From Micromonospora musae (lineage in GTDB: Bacteria > Actinomycetota > Actinomycetes > Mycobacteriales > Micromonosporaceae), in contig NZ_RAZT01000014.1 in NCBI RefSeq assembly GCF_003626635.1, positions 1 to 64,000 of the forward strand: a stretch of 64,000 nucleotides of DNA. Direction: 5' to 3'. Below, piece by piece: positions 24,278 to 33,104 of the stretch. The notes beneath the pieces were generated by a model. It searched no databases. It had not been told where the DNA came from and saw nothing but the letters and a program-made list of their open reading frames with translations. Position 1 is the first letter of the stretch; each line of letters starts with the position of its first letter. Made by a program: the position numbers and the translations under genes.

Positions 24278-25756
24278 TCAGGTCCAGGCGAGCAGCGCCG
24301 CCTCCGGATCGGTGAGGAAGTCCCCGATGTCCCGGAGGAACTTCGACCCCAGCTCACCGTCGATGATCCGGTGGTCGAAGGAGAGGCCGAGCGTGGTGAC
24401 CTGGCGCGGACGCACCTTGCCCTTGTGCACCCAGGGCATCTCCCGGATCGCGCCGAAGGCCAGGATCGCCGACTCGCCCGGAGGCAGGATCGGCGTTCCG
24501 CTGTCCACTCCGAACACCCCGACGTTGGTGATGGTCAGGGTGCCGCCGGACATGTCCGCCGGCGTGGTGCGGCCGGCCTTGGCCGTCTGCACCAGCTCGG
24601 TCAGCGCGTCGGCCAGCTCGCGCAGCGTGAGCCGCCCGGCGTCCTTCACGTTCGGCACGATCAGCCCGCGATCCGTGGCCGCGGCGATCCCCAGGTTGAC
24701 GTACTCCTTGACGACGATCTCGTCGCCGGCCCAGGTGGAGTTGACCATCGGGTGCCGCTGCACCGCGAGCAGCACGGCCTTCGCCACCAGCAGCAGCGGC
24801 GAGATCCGCACCTCGCGCCACTCCCGGCGGTTGCGCAGCCGGTCGAGCGCCTTCATGGCCCGGGTCACGTCAACGGTCAGGAACTCCGTCACGTGCGGGG
24901 CGGTGAAGGCCGAACGGGACATGTTCTCGGCGGTGAGCTTGCGTACCCCCTTGACCGGGATGCGCTGCTCGCGGTCCGCGCCGAAGCTCGCCGCCGCGGT
25001 GGCGGTCGTCCCGACCGACGCCGGCTCGGCGACGGCACCGGCGGCGGCCCGCTGGACGTCCTCCCGGGTGACCGAGCCCAGCGGCCCCGAACCGGTCAGC
25101 GCACGGAGGTCGACGCCGAGGTCCCTGGCGAGCTTGCGCACCGGTGGCTTGGCCAGTACACCGGTCGCCGCGCCCGCCTCGTGGCCGTTGGGCGCGGGCA
25201 CGGCCCGCGCCGGGGCGGCCTGCGCCGGAACCACCGGGGCCGCCGCGGTGGCCTGGGCCGGGATCGCCGGGGCCGCGCTCGCCTGCGTCGGTACGGCGCT
25301 CTTGCGCGGGCGGCGCTTCGCGCTGGTGGTACGCGGGCCGTAGCCCACCAGCACCGGCGTCCGCCCGCCCGGCGCCGGGCCGCCGACCAGACCCGGCTCG
25401 ACCGCGCCCTCGGCCGGTGCCACCTCGACCGCGGCCAGCGCGGCAGCCGACGGGGTGGGCAGGTCACCGCCGGCCGAGGACGACGCCGTGGTGTCCAGCG
25501 GGCCGGCGTCCGGGTCGGTGTCGATCGCGATGATCGGGGAGCCGACCTCGACCGTGGTGCCCTCCGGGTGGAAGATCGCCTGGACCCGGCCGGCCCACTT
25601 CGCCGGAATCTCCACGGCCGCCTTGGCCGTCTCCACCTCGACGATCGGCTGGTTCAGCTCGATGATGTCGTCGACCTTGACGAGCCAGCTGAGGATCTCG
25701 CCCTCGGTGAGCCCCTCGCCCAGGTCGGGCAGGTTGAACGTCTTGAGTCGGGACAT
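24278..25756 (-). CDS. bkdC: 2-oxoacid dehydrogenase E2 (dihydrolipoyl acyltransferase)
   Basis: The 492-residue protein has a lipoyl domain (residues ~5-80, lipoyl-Lys45 in VETAKAAVE) and a long Ala/Pro linker. A peripheral E1/E3-binding domain follows at ~205-240 (VRKLARDLGVDL...VTREDVQ), and then the catalytic core with SFDHRIIDG (His462) near the C-terminus. It transfers acyl groups to CoA in a branched-chain 2-oxoacid complex. ATG 25756 is used; an alternative GTG at 25765 would overlap the E1-beta stop by four bases. Confidence 0.9.
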   Translation of the reverse strand: MSRLKTFNLPDLGEGLTEGEILSWLVKVDDIIELNQPIVEVETAKAAVEIPAKWAGRVQAIFHPEGTTVEVGSPIIAIDTDPDAGPLDTTASSSAGGDLPTPSAAALAAVEVAPAEGAVEPGLVGGPAPGGRTPVLVGYGPRTTSAKRRPRKSAVPTQASAAPAIPAQATAAAPVVPAQAAPARAVPAPNGHEAGAATGVLAKPPVRKLARDLGVDLRALTGSGPLGSVTREDVQRAAAGAVAEPASVGTTATAAASFGADREQRIPVKGVRKLTAENMSRSAFTAPHVTEFLTVDVTRAMKALDRLRNRREWREVRISPLLLVAKAVLLAVQRHPMVNSTWAGDEIVVKEYVNLGIAAATDRGLIVPNVKDAGRLTLRELADALTELVQTAKAGRTTPADMSGGTLTITNVGVFGVDSGTPILPPGESAILAFGAIREMPWVHKGKVRPRQVTTLGLSFDHRIIDGELGSKFLRDIGDFLTDPEAALLAWT

Positions 25757-25761
25757 GTCAC

Positions 25762-26751
25762 TCACCAGCCGAAGGAGCGGTCGACGGCGTCGAGCACCCG
25801 GTCGAGGTCGGGAAGGTACTCCTCCTCCACCCGGGCGGCCGGGTAGGGGGTGTCGAAGCCGGTCACGCGCAGCACCGGAGCCTCCAGGGAGTAGAAGCAC
25901 TCCTCGGTGATCCGGGCCGCGATCTCCGCGCCCACGCCGACGTTGGACGGCGCCTCGTGCACCACCACGGCCCGGCCGGTGCGCCGGACCGACTCGTACA
26001 CCATGCCCAGGTCCAGCGGCGAGATCGAGCGCAGGTCGATGACCTCCAGCTCACGACCGTCCTCGGCGGCGGCGGTCGCCGCCTCCAGGCAGGTCCGCAC
26101 CATCGGGCCGTACGCCAGCACGGTCGCGTCGGTGCCGGGGCGGACCACCCGCGAGGCGTGCAGCGGGTACGCGTCGGCGATCGGCGCGTCCAGATCGACC
26201 GGACCCTTCTCCCAGTAGCGCCGCTTCGGCTCCAGGAAGACGATCGGGTCGTCCGACGCGATCGCCTGCTGGATCATCACGTACGCGTCCTGCGGGTTGG
26301 CGCAGGAGACCACCTTCAGGCCGGGGGTGTGCGAGAAGTACGCCTCCGGCGACTCGGAGTGGTGCTCCACCGCGCCGATGCCGCCGCCGAACGGGATCCG
26401 GATCACCAGCGGGATCCGCAGCTTGCCGCCCGAGCGGTAGTGCATCTTCGCCACCTGCGACACGATCTGGTCGTAGGCCGGGTAGACGAAGCCGTCGAAC
26501 TGGATCTCGCAGACCGGCCGGTACCCGCGAATGGCGAGGCCGACGGCGGTGCCGATGATGCCCGACTCGGCGAGCGGGGTGTCGATCACCCGCTGGTCGC
26601 CGAAGTCCTTCTGGAGCCCGTCGGTGACCCGGAAGACACCGCCGAGCTTGCCGACGTCCTCGCCCATGATGACGACCTTCGGGTCGTTCTCCAGGGCCCG
26701 CCGCAGACCGATGTTGAGGGCCTTGCTGATGCTGAGCGTCTCCGTGGCCAT
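25762..26751 (-). CDS. bkdB: 2-oxoacid dehydrogenase E1, beta subunit
   Basis: The 329-residue protein has the transketolase pyrimidine-binding pattern: IMGEDVGKLGGVFRVTDGL, DTPLAESGIIGTAVGLA, EIQFDGFVYPAYDQI and GGGIGAVEHHSESPEA. The C-terminal domain ends in VTGFDTPYPA. With E1-alpha it decarboxylates branched-chain 2-oxoacids using TPP. Its ATG shares a base with the E1-alpha stop (TGATG), indicating coupling. Confidence 0.92.
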   Translation of the reverse strand: MATETLSISKALNIGLRRALENDPKVVIMGEDVGKLGGVFRVTDGLQKDFGDQRVIDTPLAESGIIGTAVGLAIRGYRPVCEIQFDGFVYPAYDQIVSQVAKMHYRSGGKLRIPLVIRIPFGGGIGAVEHHSESPEAYFSHTPGLKVVSCANPQDAYVMIQQAIASDDPIVFLEPKRRYWEKGPVDLDAPIADAYPLHASRVVRPGTDATVLAYGPMVRTCLEAATAAAEDGRELEVIDLRSISPLDLGMVYESVRRTGRAVVVHEAPSNVGVGAEIAARITEECFYSLEAPVLRVTGFDTPYPAARVEEEYLPDLDRVLDAVDRSFGW

Positions 26752-27926
26752 CAGTGGGCGCTCCCCTCGAACGACTCCATGTAGCGGTTGAACTTCGCGC
26801 GCTGCTCGTCCAGCAGCGGCGAACCGTTCGGGTAGACGTTGTCGAACATGGTGACCGGCTGCGGATCCGGCATGGCCAGCACCCGCTCGCGCAGGTGCAG
26901 CGACTCGCTCCGGGCCTGCTCGTCGACCTCGGCGAAGAAGTCCGCGTCGACGATCTGCTGCTTGGTCAGGAAGGCCTTCATCCGGGCGATCGGGTCCTTG
27001 GCCTGCCACGCCTCGACCTCGCTGGCGATCCGGTAGCGAGTCGGGTCGTCCGAGGTGGTGTGGGCGCCCATCCGGTAGGTGTACGCCTCGATCAGGCTCG
27101 GCCCCTGCCCGTGCCGGGCGTTGTCCAGCGCGGTACGGGTCACCGCGTACGACGCGAGCACGTCGTTGCCGTCCACCCGTACGCCGGGGAAGCCGAAGCC
27201 GGCCGCCCGCTGATAGAGCGGCACCCGGGTCTGCCGCTCCAGCGGCTCGGAGATCGCGTACTGGTTGTTCTGGCAGAAGAAGACCATGGGGGCGTTGAAG
27301 ACGCTCGCCCAGACGAAGGCCTCGTTCACGTCGCCCTGGCTGGTGGCGCCGTCGCCGAAGTAGGCGATCACCGCCTCGCCGTCGTCGCCGCCCATCCGGC
27401 CGTCCATGGTGATGCCCATGGCGTAGCCGGTGGCGTGCAGGGTCTGCGCCCCGATGACGATCGTGTACATGTTGAACTTGAACTCGTTCGGGTCCCAGCC
27501 GCCCTGGTCGACGCCGCGGAACAGGCCGAACGGCATGATCGGGTCGATGCCCCGGCAGTAGAGCACGCCGTGCTCCCGGTAGGTCGGGAAGGCCATGTCC
27601 TGCGTCCGCAGCGCGCGCCCCGAGCCGACCTGCGCCGCCTCCTGACCCAGCAGGCTCGCCCAGAGACCCAGCTCACCCTGGCGCTGCAGGGCGGTGGCCT
27701 CGGCGTCCAGCTTCCGTACCAGCACCAGGTCGCGGTAGAGGCTCCGGTACTCGTCGTCGGTCAGGTCGGCGCGGTACACGGTGCCGTCCGGCCCGGTGAC
27801 GCTGTCGATCCGCTCGCCCTCCGGGGTGAGCAGCTGCACCAGGTCCGGGTCTGCGCCCGTGGCCTTCCTGGAACGGGGTGCGGCCCGCCTACTGCGGGTG
27901 CTGACCCCGGGGTCGCCCTTTGCCAT
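26751..27926 (-). CDS. bkdA: 2-oxoacid dehydrogenase E1, alpha subunit
   Basis: The 391-residue protein holds the TPP-binding motif YFGDGATSQGDVNEAF...FFCQNNQYAIS and the substrate loop MGAHTTSDDPTRYR. Its length and the His/Thr pattern fit the branched-chain type better than pyruvate dehydrogenase. GGGAGAG precedes ATG 27926. It is first in a three-gene operon lacking E3, which must come from elsewhere. The products feed iso/anteiso fatty acid primers. Confidence 0.92.
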   Translation of the reverse strand: MAKGDPGVSTRSRRAAPRSRKATGADPDLVQLLTPEGERIDSVTGPDGTVYRADLTDDEYRSLYRDLVLVRKLDAEATALQRQGELGLWASLLGQEAAQVGSGRALRTQDMAFPTYREHGVLYCRGIDPIMPFGLFRGVDQGGWDPNEFKFNMYTIVIGAQTLHATGYAMGITMDGRMGGDDGEAVIAYFGDGATSQGDVNEAFVWASVFNAPMVFFCQNNQYAISEPLERQTRVPLYQRAAGFGFPGVRVDGNDVLASYAVTRTALDNARHGQGPSLIEAYTYRMGAHTTSDDPTRYRIASEVEAWQAKDPIARMKAFLTKQQIVDADFFAEVDEQARSESLHLRERVLAMPDPQPVTMFDNVYPNGSPLLDEQRAKFNRYMESFEGSAH

Positions 27927-28449
27927 CCGTCTCTCCCTGTCGTGTCTGCGTCGGCACCGGCTGGTCACCCGGCCGCGCAAATCCTGCGCCGGCCCGGCGG
28001 TGCCGGACCGGTCCTGGCGGCCGCGCCTAGCCCCGGTGAGGGTTGCCGCGCGGCGTGAGCCGGATTCAGTTGGCCGAACCCGGATCGGGGAGCGCCGGCG
28101 TTCGCCGAGCCTGCCGCGAGGGTGCGCGGAGGCCGCGGCTGCGTTGCCGTCGTGCTCCATATTCGCAGAGGAGGTGAGTGGGCCCACAGTACGCCCGGCC
28201 TGGTCGATGAGGCCTGATCGATTCGGGGGCTTTGTCAATGTCGGCATGTGGAGTGCCCGCCGCCGATCCGGTGATGGTTCGTCACCGTTCGGGTAGTTGA
28301 CCGTGTCGACACGCTGTAGGGGGCTGGCGCACTGAGCGTCACTGAGCCAGGCTGATTCCCGCAGGATCGCCGTGATCGGGGCGATTTGCGGCATGCGCCG
28401 GCCTGACCACCGTGCCGATCAGTCCACTGTCAACGCTGAGGAGGCGCTG
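27927..28449. other. Divergent intergenic region of 523 bp
   Basis: No credible gene is seen. It should hold the promoters of the bkd operon and of the Ser/Pro-rich gene. A 12-bp perfect palindrome, CGTGTCGACACG, lies at 28302-28313 and could be an operator; nothing else stands out. Confidence 0.5.
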
Positions 28450-29292
28450 GTGTCCGAGCCAGCCGACGGACCCGGTACGCCGCTGCTCGGGAAGCACCGC
28501 GCGGTCTACGGCGGTTACCGGCGGGTGGTGGGCGCGCACCGTGCCCCCGGCGCCTCCGGTCCGTCCCGGGGCTACCTCTTCACCGTCGCGCTGCTGGCCG
28601 GCACCGCCTCGATGCCGATCCTCGCGGCGATCAGCACCGGCTCCGCCACGGTCGGCAGCACGGCGCTGCCGGACAGCAGCACCCCGTTCATCCCGACGCC
28701 CTCCGTCGGGCCGGTGGTCGTCCCCCTGCCGACGTCCAGCCAGCCGTCCGCCCGGCCGACCTCCAGCCCGTCGGCGGTGAGTGGCTGGTCGGCCGGCTTC
28801 CCGCTGGGCGGGCCCGACCGGTCGGAGCCGCCCCGGTACGGATCGGACGACACCGGGACGGGCGCGGAGCCGACCCGCCGGCCCCTGCCTCCGCCCTCGG
28901 CGCCGCGCCCCACACCGAGCAGCCCACCGGGGCCCTCGCGCCCGCCGTCACCGACCGCGTCGCCGAGTCCGAGCACGTCACCGAGCGACGATCCGACCGA
29001 CGACCCGACAGCCAGCCCGTCGCCGTCCGGAACGATCTCCGTACCGCCCACCGAACCCACCTCGCTCCCCACCGAGGAGCCGGACGACTCGACGCCTCCG
29101 GACGACCTGCCCGACCCGGACGAATCGCCGACCATGACCGTGGCCCCCCGGCCGTCCGTCGGCACCCGCCCCACCCCACCTCTCGGTCCGCGCCACGTCA
29201 GTCACCTCACACCCCTCGTGGTCGGCCCCGTCATCCCGTCGTCCCGGGAACCGTCGAACGATTGTCGCCGCCGTCCGGCGTCGCTACGGTGA
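28450..29292 (+). CDS. Membrane-anchored Ser/Pro/Thr-rich protein, 280 aa
   Basis: A cytoplasmic N-terminus (~45 residues) leads into one hydrophobic segment (YLFTVALLAGTASMPILAAIS), then ~200 residues of Pro/Ser/Thr/Asp repeats (SPSPSTSPSDDPTDDPTASP) without a folded domain. GAGGAGG (28438-28444) five bases before GTG 28450 fixes the start. It is probably a cell-wall-spanning stalk and may be O-glycosylated. Function unknown. Confidence 0.65.
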   Translation: MSEPADGPGTPLLGKHRAVYGGYRRVVGAHRAPGASGPSRGYLFTVALLAGTASMPILAAISTGSATVGSTALPDSSTPFIPTPSVGPVVVPLPTSSQPSARPTSSPSAVSGWSAGFPLGGPDRSEPPRYGSDDTGTGAEPTRRPLPPPSAPRPTPSSPPGPSRPPSPTASPSPSTSPSDDPTDDPTASPSPSGTISVPPTEPTSLPTEEPDDSTPPDDLPDPDESPTMTVAPRPSVGTRPTPPLGPRHVSHLTPLVVGPVIPSSREPSNDCRRRPASLR

Positions 29293-29388
29293 TGATCAGG
29301 AGCGGCCGGACCGCCCGGACGAGGTGATGATCGACGCCGCGCTGGCGGCGGAGGCGGTGGCCCCGCCGAGGTACTTCGAGGAGACAGC

Positions 29389-30015
29389 GTGGGCGGCGGT
29401 GCGCGATCCGGTCAGGCCCCCGCGCCCCGACCCGGTCCCACGTTGCGGCTGGCCCGGCTGGTCACCGAGCTGACCGCACCCGCGGTGCTGGTCCCGGTGC
29501 TGATGATCGCCGTCGGCTGGCACAGCGCCCAGGGTGGCGTGGCCGGGCTCGGCTGGGCTCTGCTCGCCGTCGTCTTCGTCATCGGCATACCGTTCGCGTA
29601 CATCGTCGGCGGCGTACGCCGAGGGCGGCTCACCGATCACCACGTGGGACAGCGGGAACAGCGCCGCGTTCCGCTGCTCGTCGGCCTCTGCTCGGTCGTC
29701 GTCGGGTTGATTCTGCTGGTCACGCTCGGCGCGCCCCGACCTGTGGTGGCGCTCGCGGCGGCCGGGGCGATCGGCCTGGTGGTGGCGGTGACCGTGAGCC
29801 ACTGGTGGAAGATGTCGATCCACTCGGCGGTCGCCACCGGCACCGTGGTGATCCTGGCCCTCACCTTCGGAGCCCGGCTGCTGCTCAGCGCGCCGCTGCT
29901 GGCCCTGGTCGGCTGGTCCCGGGTGCGGCTGCGCGATCACACCGTGTCGCAGGTGGTCGTCGGTGGGCTGGTGGGCGGCCTGGTGGCCGGCGTGGTCTTC
30001 GCAGCGCTGCACTGA
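29389..30015 (+). CDS. PAP2-like membrane phosphatase
   Basis: The 208-residue protein has about six TM helices. Its C-terminal half carries KMSIHSAVATGTVVILALTFG and VGWSRVRLRDHTVSQVVVGGLVGG, corresponding to PAP2 motifs 2 and 3 (SxHxA and SRxxLxxHxxxxV). Motif 1 is not obvious, so activity is uncertain. GAGGAG precedes GTG 29389. Confidence 0.7.
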   Translation: MGGGARSGQAPAPRPGPTLRLARLVTELTAPAVLVPVLMIAVGWHSAQGGVAGLGWALLAVVFVIGIPFAYIVGGVRRGRLTDHHVGQREQRRVPLLVGLCSVVVGLILLVTLGAPRPVVALAAAGAIGLVVAVTVSHWWKMSIHSAVATGTVVILALTFGARLLLSAPLLALVGWSRVRLRDHTVSQVVVGGLVGGLVAGVVFAALH

Positions 30016-30088
30016 GCGTGGGCGACCGAACCGGAACCGCCGTCGCGGGCCCCGCACCGGAGGCCGGCCGGGGCCGCGCCCGGCCGGC

Positions 30089-31306
30089 TCAGTCGAGGTC
30101 GGTGAGGCGGTGCCGGTTCGCCTCGATCCACGTGTTCAGCGCCTCCGGATCGTCCGGGTCCACGCCGTCGGCCATCAACTCGGCCACGGCCGCGGTGGCC
30201 GGACTGCGCCGCTCGCCGGTGCTGTAGAGGCGGGCGAACTCGGGCACCATCTCCTCGATGGCCGCGTCGGTCTGTGTCACCGCGACGGCCGGCAGGTCGC
30301 GTCGGCGAGCGGCGTACGCCGCCCAGGCGCGCAGCACCCGGGGCAGCATCGCGGCGTCGTCCATGTCCAGCACGGCCCGCCGGTGCACCCAGTCGAGCAG
30401 GAACAGGCCCGCGACCGCCGGGCTCCACCGCAGCGGGTCGGCGTCCGGGAAGCTCTCCGCGTGGTCGAGCAGAAGGCCGAGACAGAAATGCAGCGAGGCC
30501 AGCTCGGGACCGTCGATGGTGTCCAGCCCGGCGCGGGCGGCCTCCGGCGAGGCGAGGAAGCTCCGGAGCAGGTCGGTCCGGTCGGCGGTGGAGAGCGGCT
30601 CGGCGCCACGGGCCGCCGGCACCGACTGGGTGGGCAGCACCGCGAGCCGTGCGCCGGCCAGCGCCCGGTCGGTGGCGAGGGCCCCCGCGCTGGGCAGCTC
30701 GCTGAGGTCGTCGGTGATCGTCAGGTGGCGGACCACCTCGCCGCGCATCCGGGCCGGATCCTCCTCCCGGAACCAGGTCAGCTCGTCGGACGCGCACATC
30801 TGCCGGACCTGCTCGAGGATCTGGCCGGCCGGCCCACCGACGAAGACGTCCTTCGTGATGCCGATGTTGTGGTCGACCAGCGCCACCAGCGCGTGCTCCG
30901 GGCCCCCGGCCGCGTCGTCGTACGCGAAGGTGGCCAGGTAGGAGGTCTGGTCCCCGTACACGTCGCCGTACGCCCAGGTGCCGGTGAGGTGCACCCGGCC
31001 GAGCTGGCCGGACCAGGCCGGCGCCTGGCTGCCGGGCCGGACCCGCTCGGCGCCGTCGGCGTCGGGCACCAGGGCGGCGAAGACGGAACGGATGGTGGTC
31101 GCCGCGGCGGTACGCCGACGGGCGGTGGCGGCGAGGAAGCCGGTGACGAACTCCCGGATGGCGGCGTTGCGGTCGCTCTCCGCGATGGCGTAGACGCTGC
31201 CGAGCAACGCCGCGCCGAGCATCTCGGCGTCCAGGGCGCTGTCCAGCCGCGTCACGTCGCGCGCGGCGTGCAGAACTGCGTCGTACGGGGTCCGGGGAGG
31301 GGCCAT
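30089..31306 (-). CDS. Conserved hypothetical protein, 405 aa
   Basis: A soluble, Ala/Leu-rich, mainly helical protein without TM segments or known motifs. Segments VHLTGTWAYGDVYGDQTSYLATF and ALVALVDHNIGITKDVFVGG look like the folded core. ATG 31306 has TAGGGT seven bases upstream and no ribosome site. It is the last gene of the minus-strand run after the two GTPases, separated by its own promoter. Not recognised. Confidence 0.7.
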   Translation of the reverse strand: MAPPRTPYDAVLHAARDVTRLDSALDAEMLGAALLGSVYAIAESDRNAAIREFVTGFLAATARRRTAAATTIRSVFAALVPDADGAERVRPGSQAPAWSGQLGRVHLTGTWAYGDVYGDQTSYLATFAYDDAAGGPEHALVALVDHNIGITKDVFVGGPAGQILEQVRQMCASDELTWFREEDPARMRGEVVRHLTITDDLSELPSAGALATDRALAGARLAVLPTQSVPAARGAEPLSTADRTDLLRSFLASPEAARAGLDTIDGPELASLHFCLGLLLDHAESFPDADPLRWSPAVAGLFLLDWVHRRAVLDMDDAAMLPRVLRAWAAYAARRRDLPAVAVTQTDAAIEEMVPEFARLYSTGERRSPATAAVAELMADGVDPDDPEALNTWIEANRHRLTDLD

Positions 31307-31313
31307 GCACCCG

Positions 31314-31319
31314 ACCCTA
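31314..31319 (-). promoter_or_regulatory. -10 box (TAGGGT) for the leaderless 405-aa gene
   Basis: Minus-strand TAGGGT ends seven bases before ATG 31306. Confidence 0.45.
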
Positions 31320-31363
31320 CGCTCGTTCCGGCGTACCGGGCAGCGGTAGCGACAGGGGAACGA

Positions 31364-33052
31364 TCAGCGCCGGGCGGCGTCCCGGAGGGCCTCCCGCGCC
31401 ACCGCGTAGTCGGCGAGGACGCCCCGGACCGGGGCCAGCACGTACTCGTCGCCGACCGCGGCCACGGCTGCGGCGAGCCGCTGCTCCGCCCGGCGGCGGG
31501 CCCGCCCGGCCGCCCAGCGGACGATCGGCCGGGTCAGCGCCGAGAGCAGCAGACCGGCGAGCAGGCCGCCGAGCAGCAGCAGCGTCGGCAGCGGCACCAC
31601 GCCCACCATCGGGGGCTCCGGGTCGGGCAGCCCGAGCGCGCGCAGCACGTAGCCGAGCAGCAGCCAGGCCAGCCCGCCCAACGCCGCCAGCGTCACCAGC
31701 CACTGAACTACTCCGACGAACCGCCACCAGAGCGGTCGACGCCCCAGGCCGAGGTCGGTGGCGGCGACCGCCCGGTCCAGCGCGTCCGGCAGGTCGGCGA
31801 GGCGGGACCGGGCCGCCTCCGTCACCGCGGCCGGCCAGCCGGCGGGCAGCTCGGCCGCGGCGCGATCGGCCACCGCCCGGATCGCGAGCCCGAGCGCGGA
31901 CCGCTGCGCGGCGGTCGGATCCGGCACCGAGGTCGCCCCCACCAGGCTCTCCGCCGGGTCGGTGACCTCGACCGGTGCGCCCGACAGGTGCAGCCGACGC
32001 AGCGGGTCGGGTCGCAGCCGCCGCCAGCCACGGACCAGCGGCCACCCGGTGCTCGCGACCGCACGGTGCCGGTACGCCTCCCGCACCGCCTCCGTCACGG
32101 CCGGCACGCCGGCAGCGCCCGCCAGCGCCCGGGTCAGCTCCCCGGCCGTGGCCTCGTCCGGGCCGGCGGCCGGGCGGTCGGGGCCGACCAGCTCGTCCAG
32201 CCCCGCGACCACCGTCTCCACGTCACCGGCGAGGCGACGCAGCGCCGCCTGGCGCTCGGCGACGGTCCGCTCCAGCGCCGCGCGCAGCTCGACGATGCCG
32301 TCCGGGTCGGTCGCGGTGGTGGCGAGCAGGGGTACGCCGTCCAGCCCGTCGTCGTCGAGCAGCCGGCGCAGGTCGGCCACGACCCGGGGCAGCTCGGCCG
32401 AAGGGAGCCGGTCGGCCTGGTTGAGCACGACCAGCGTGACGTCGCGGTGCCGGTGGAACTCGCCGAGGTAGTTCGTGTGGATCACCCGGTCGGCGTACTT
32501 CTGCGGGTCGACCACCCAGACCACGAGGTCGACCAGGCCGAGTAGGCGGTCCACCTCCAGCCGGTGGGACCACTGCACCGAGTCGAAGTCGGGCAGGTCC
32601 AGCAGGACCAGGCCGTGCAGCGCGGCCTCGTCGTCGGCGTCCAGGGCGCTCTCCCGGACGAACCGGTGCCGGGGCAGCACCCCGATCCAGTCGAGCAGCC
32701 GGGCCGCACCCTCCTGCGGACCCCAGACGCAGGCGTGCGCGACCCCGGTCGTCGGGCGGCGCACCCCGACCGGGGAGAGATCCAGCCGGGCCAGCGCGTT
32801 GAAGAGGCTGGACTTGCCGCTGCCGGTGGCGCCGGCCAGGGCGACCACGGTGTGGTCGCGGGAGAGCGTCAGGCGGGTGCCGGCCCGCTCGACGAGCGTG
32901 TGCGCGGGTACGAGCCGGCTGGCCGGCAGGCGCCCGTCGGCCGCGGCGAGGAAGCGGCGCACCGCCTCCAGGCGGGCGAGCAGCACGTCCGGGTCGACCC
33001 GCTGGTCGCCGCCGCGGAACGCCTCGCGTATCCGGCCGACCACGTTGCTCAC
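31364..33052 (-). CDS. Membrane-associated dynamin-like/YfjP-type GTPase
   Basis: The 562-residue protein has a P-loop GATGSGKSS (residues 74-82), switch Thr in RRPTTGVAH, G3 DLPDFDS and G4 NQAD. A helical region and two TM helices follow (~440-500: WLVTLAALGGLAWLLLGYVL, TLLLLGGLLAGLLLSAL). This architecture fits membrane-remodelling or stress-linked GTPases. It is encoded 52 bp after a second GTPase, and the two probably work as a pair as bacterial dynamins often do. Confidence 0.85.
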   Translation of the reverse strand: MSNVVGRIREAFRGGDQRVDPDVLLARLEAVRRFLAAADGRLPASRLVPAHTLVERAGTRLTLSRDHTVVALAGATGSGKSSLFNALARLDLSPVGVRRPTTGVAHACVWGPQEGAARLLDWIGVLPRHRFVRESALDADDEAALHGLVLLDLPDFDSVQWSHRLEVDRLLGLVDLVVWVVDPQKYADRVIHTNYLGEFHRHRDVTLVVLNQADRLPSAELPRVVADLRRLLDDDGLDGVPLLATTATDPDGIVELRAALERTVAERQAALRRLAGDVETVVAGLDELVGPDRPAAGPDEATAGELTRALAGAAGVPAVTEAVREAYRHRAVASTGWPLVRGWRRLRPDPLRRLHLSGAPVEVTDPAESLVGATSVPDPTAAQRSALGLAIRAVADRAAAELPAGWPAAVTEAARSRLADLPDALDRAVAATDLGLGRRPLWWRFVGVVQWLVTLAALGGLAWLLLGYVLRALGLPDPEPPMVGVVPLPTLLLLGGLLAGLLLSALTRPIVRWAAGRARRRAEQRLAAAVAAVGDEYVLAPVRGVLADYAVAREALRDAARR

Positions 33053-33104
33053 CGCCCGGACCTTCCGCTCGTGACCGCCGGGTTCGCGCTCCTGCCCCTC
33101 GTGC

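Noticed and set aside
29963..32545. 860-codon + strand frame over the hypothetical and GTPase genes
   Set aside because: Shadow; GTPase motifs are on the minus strand.
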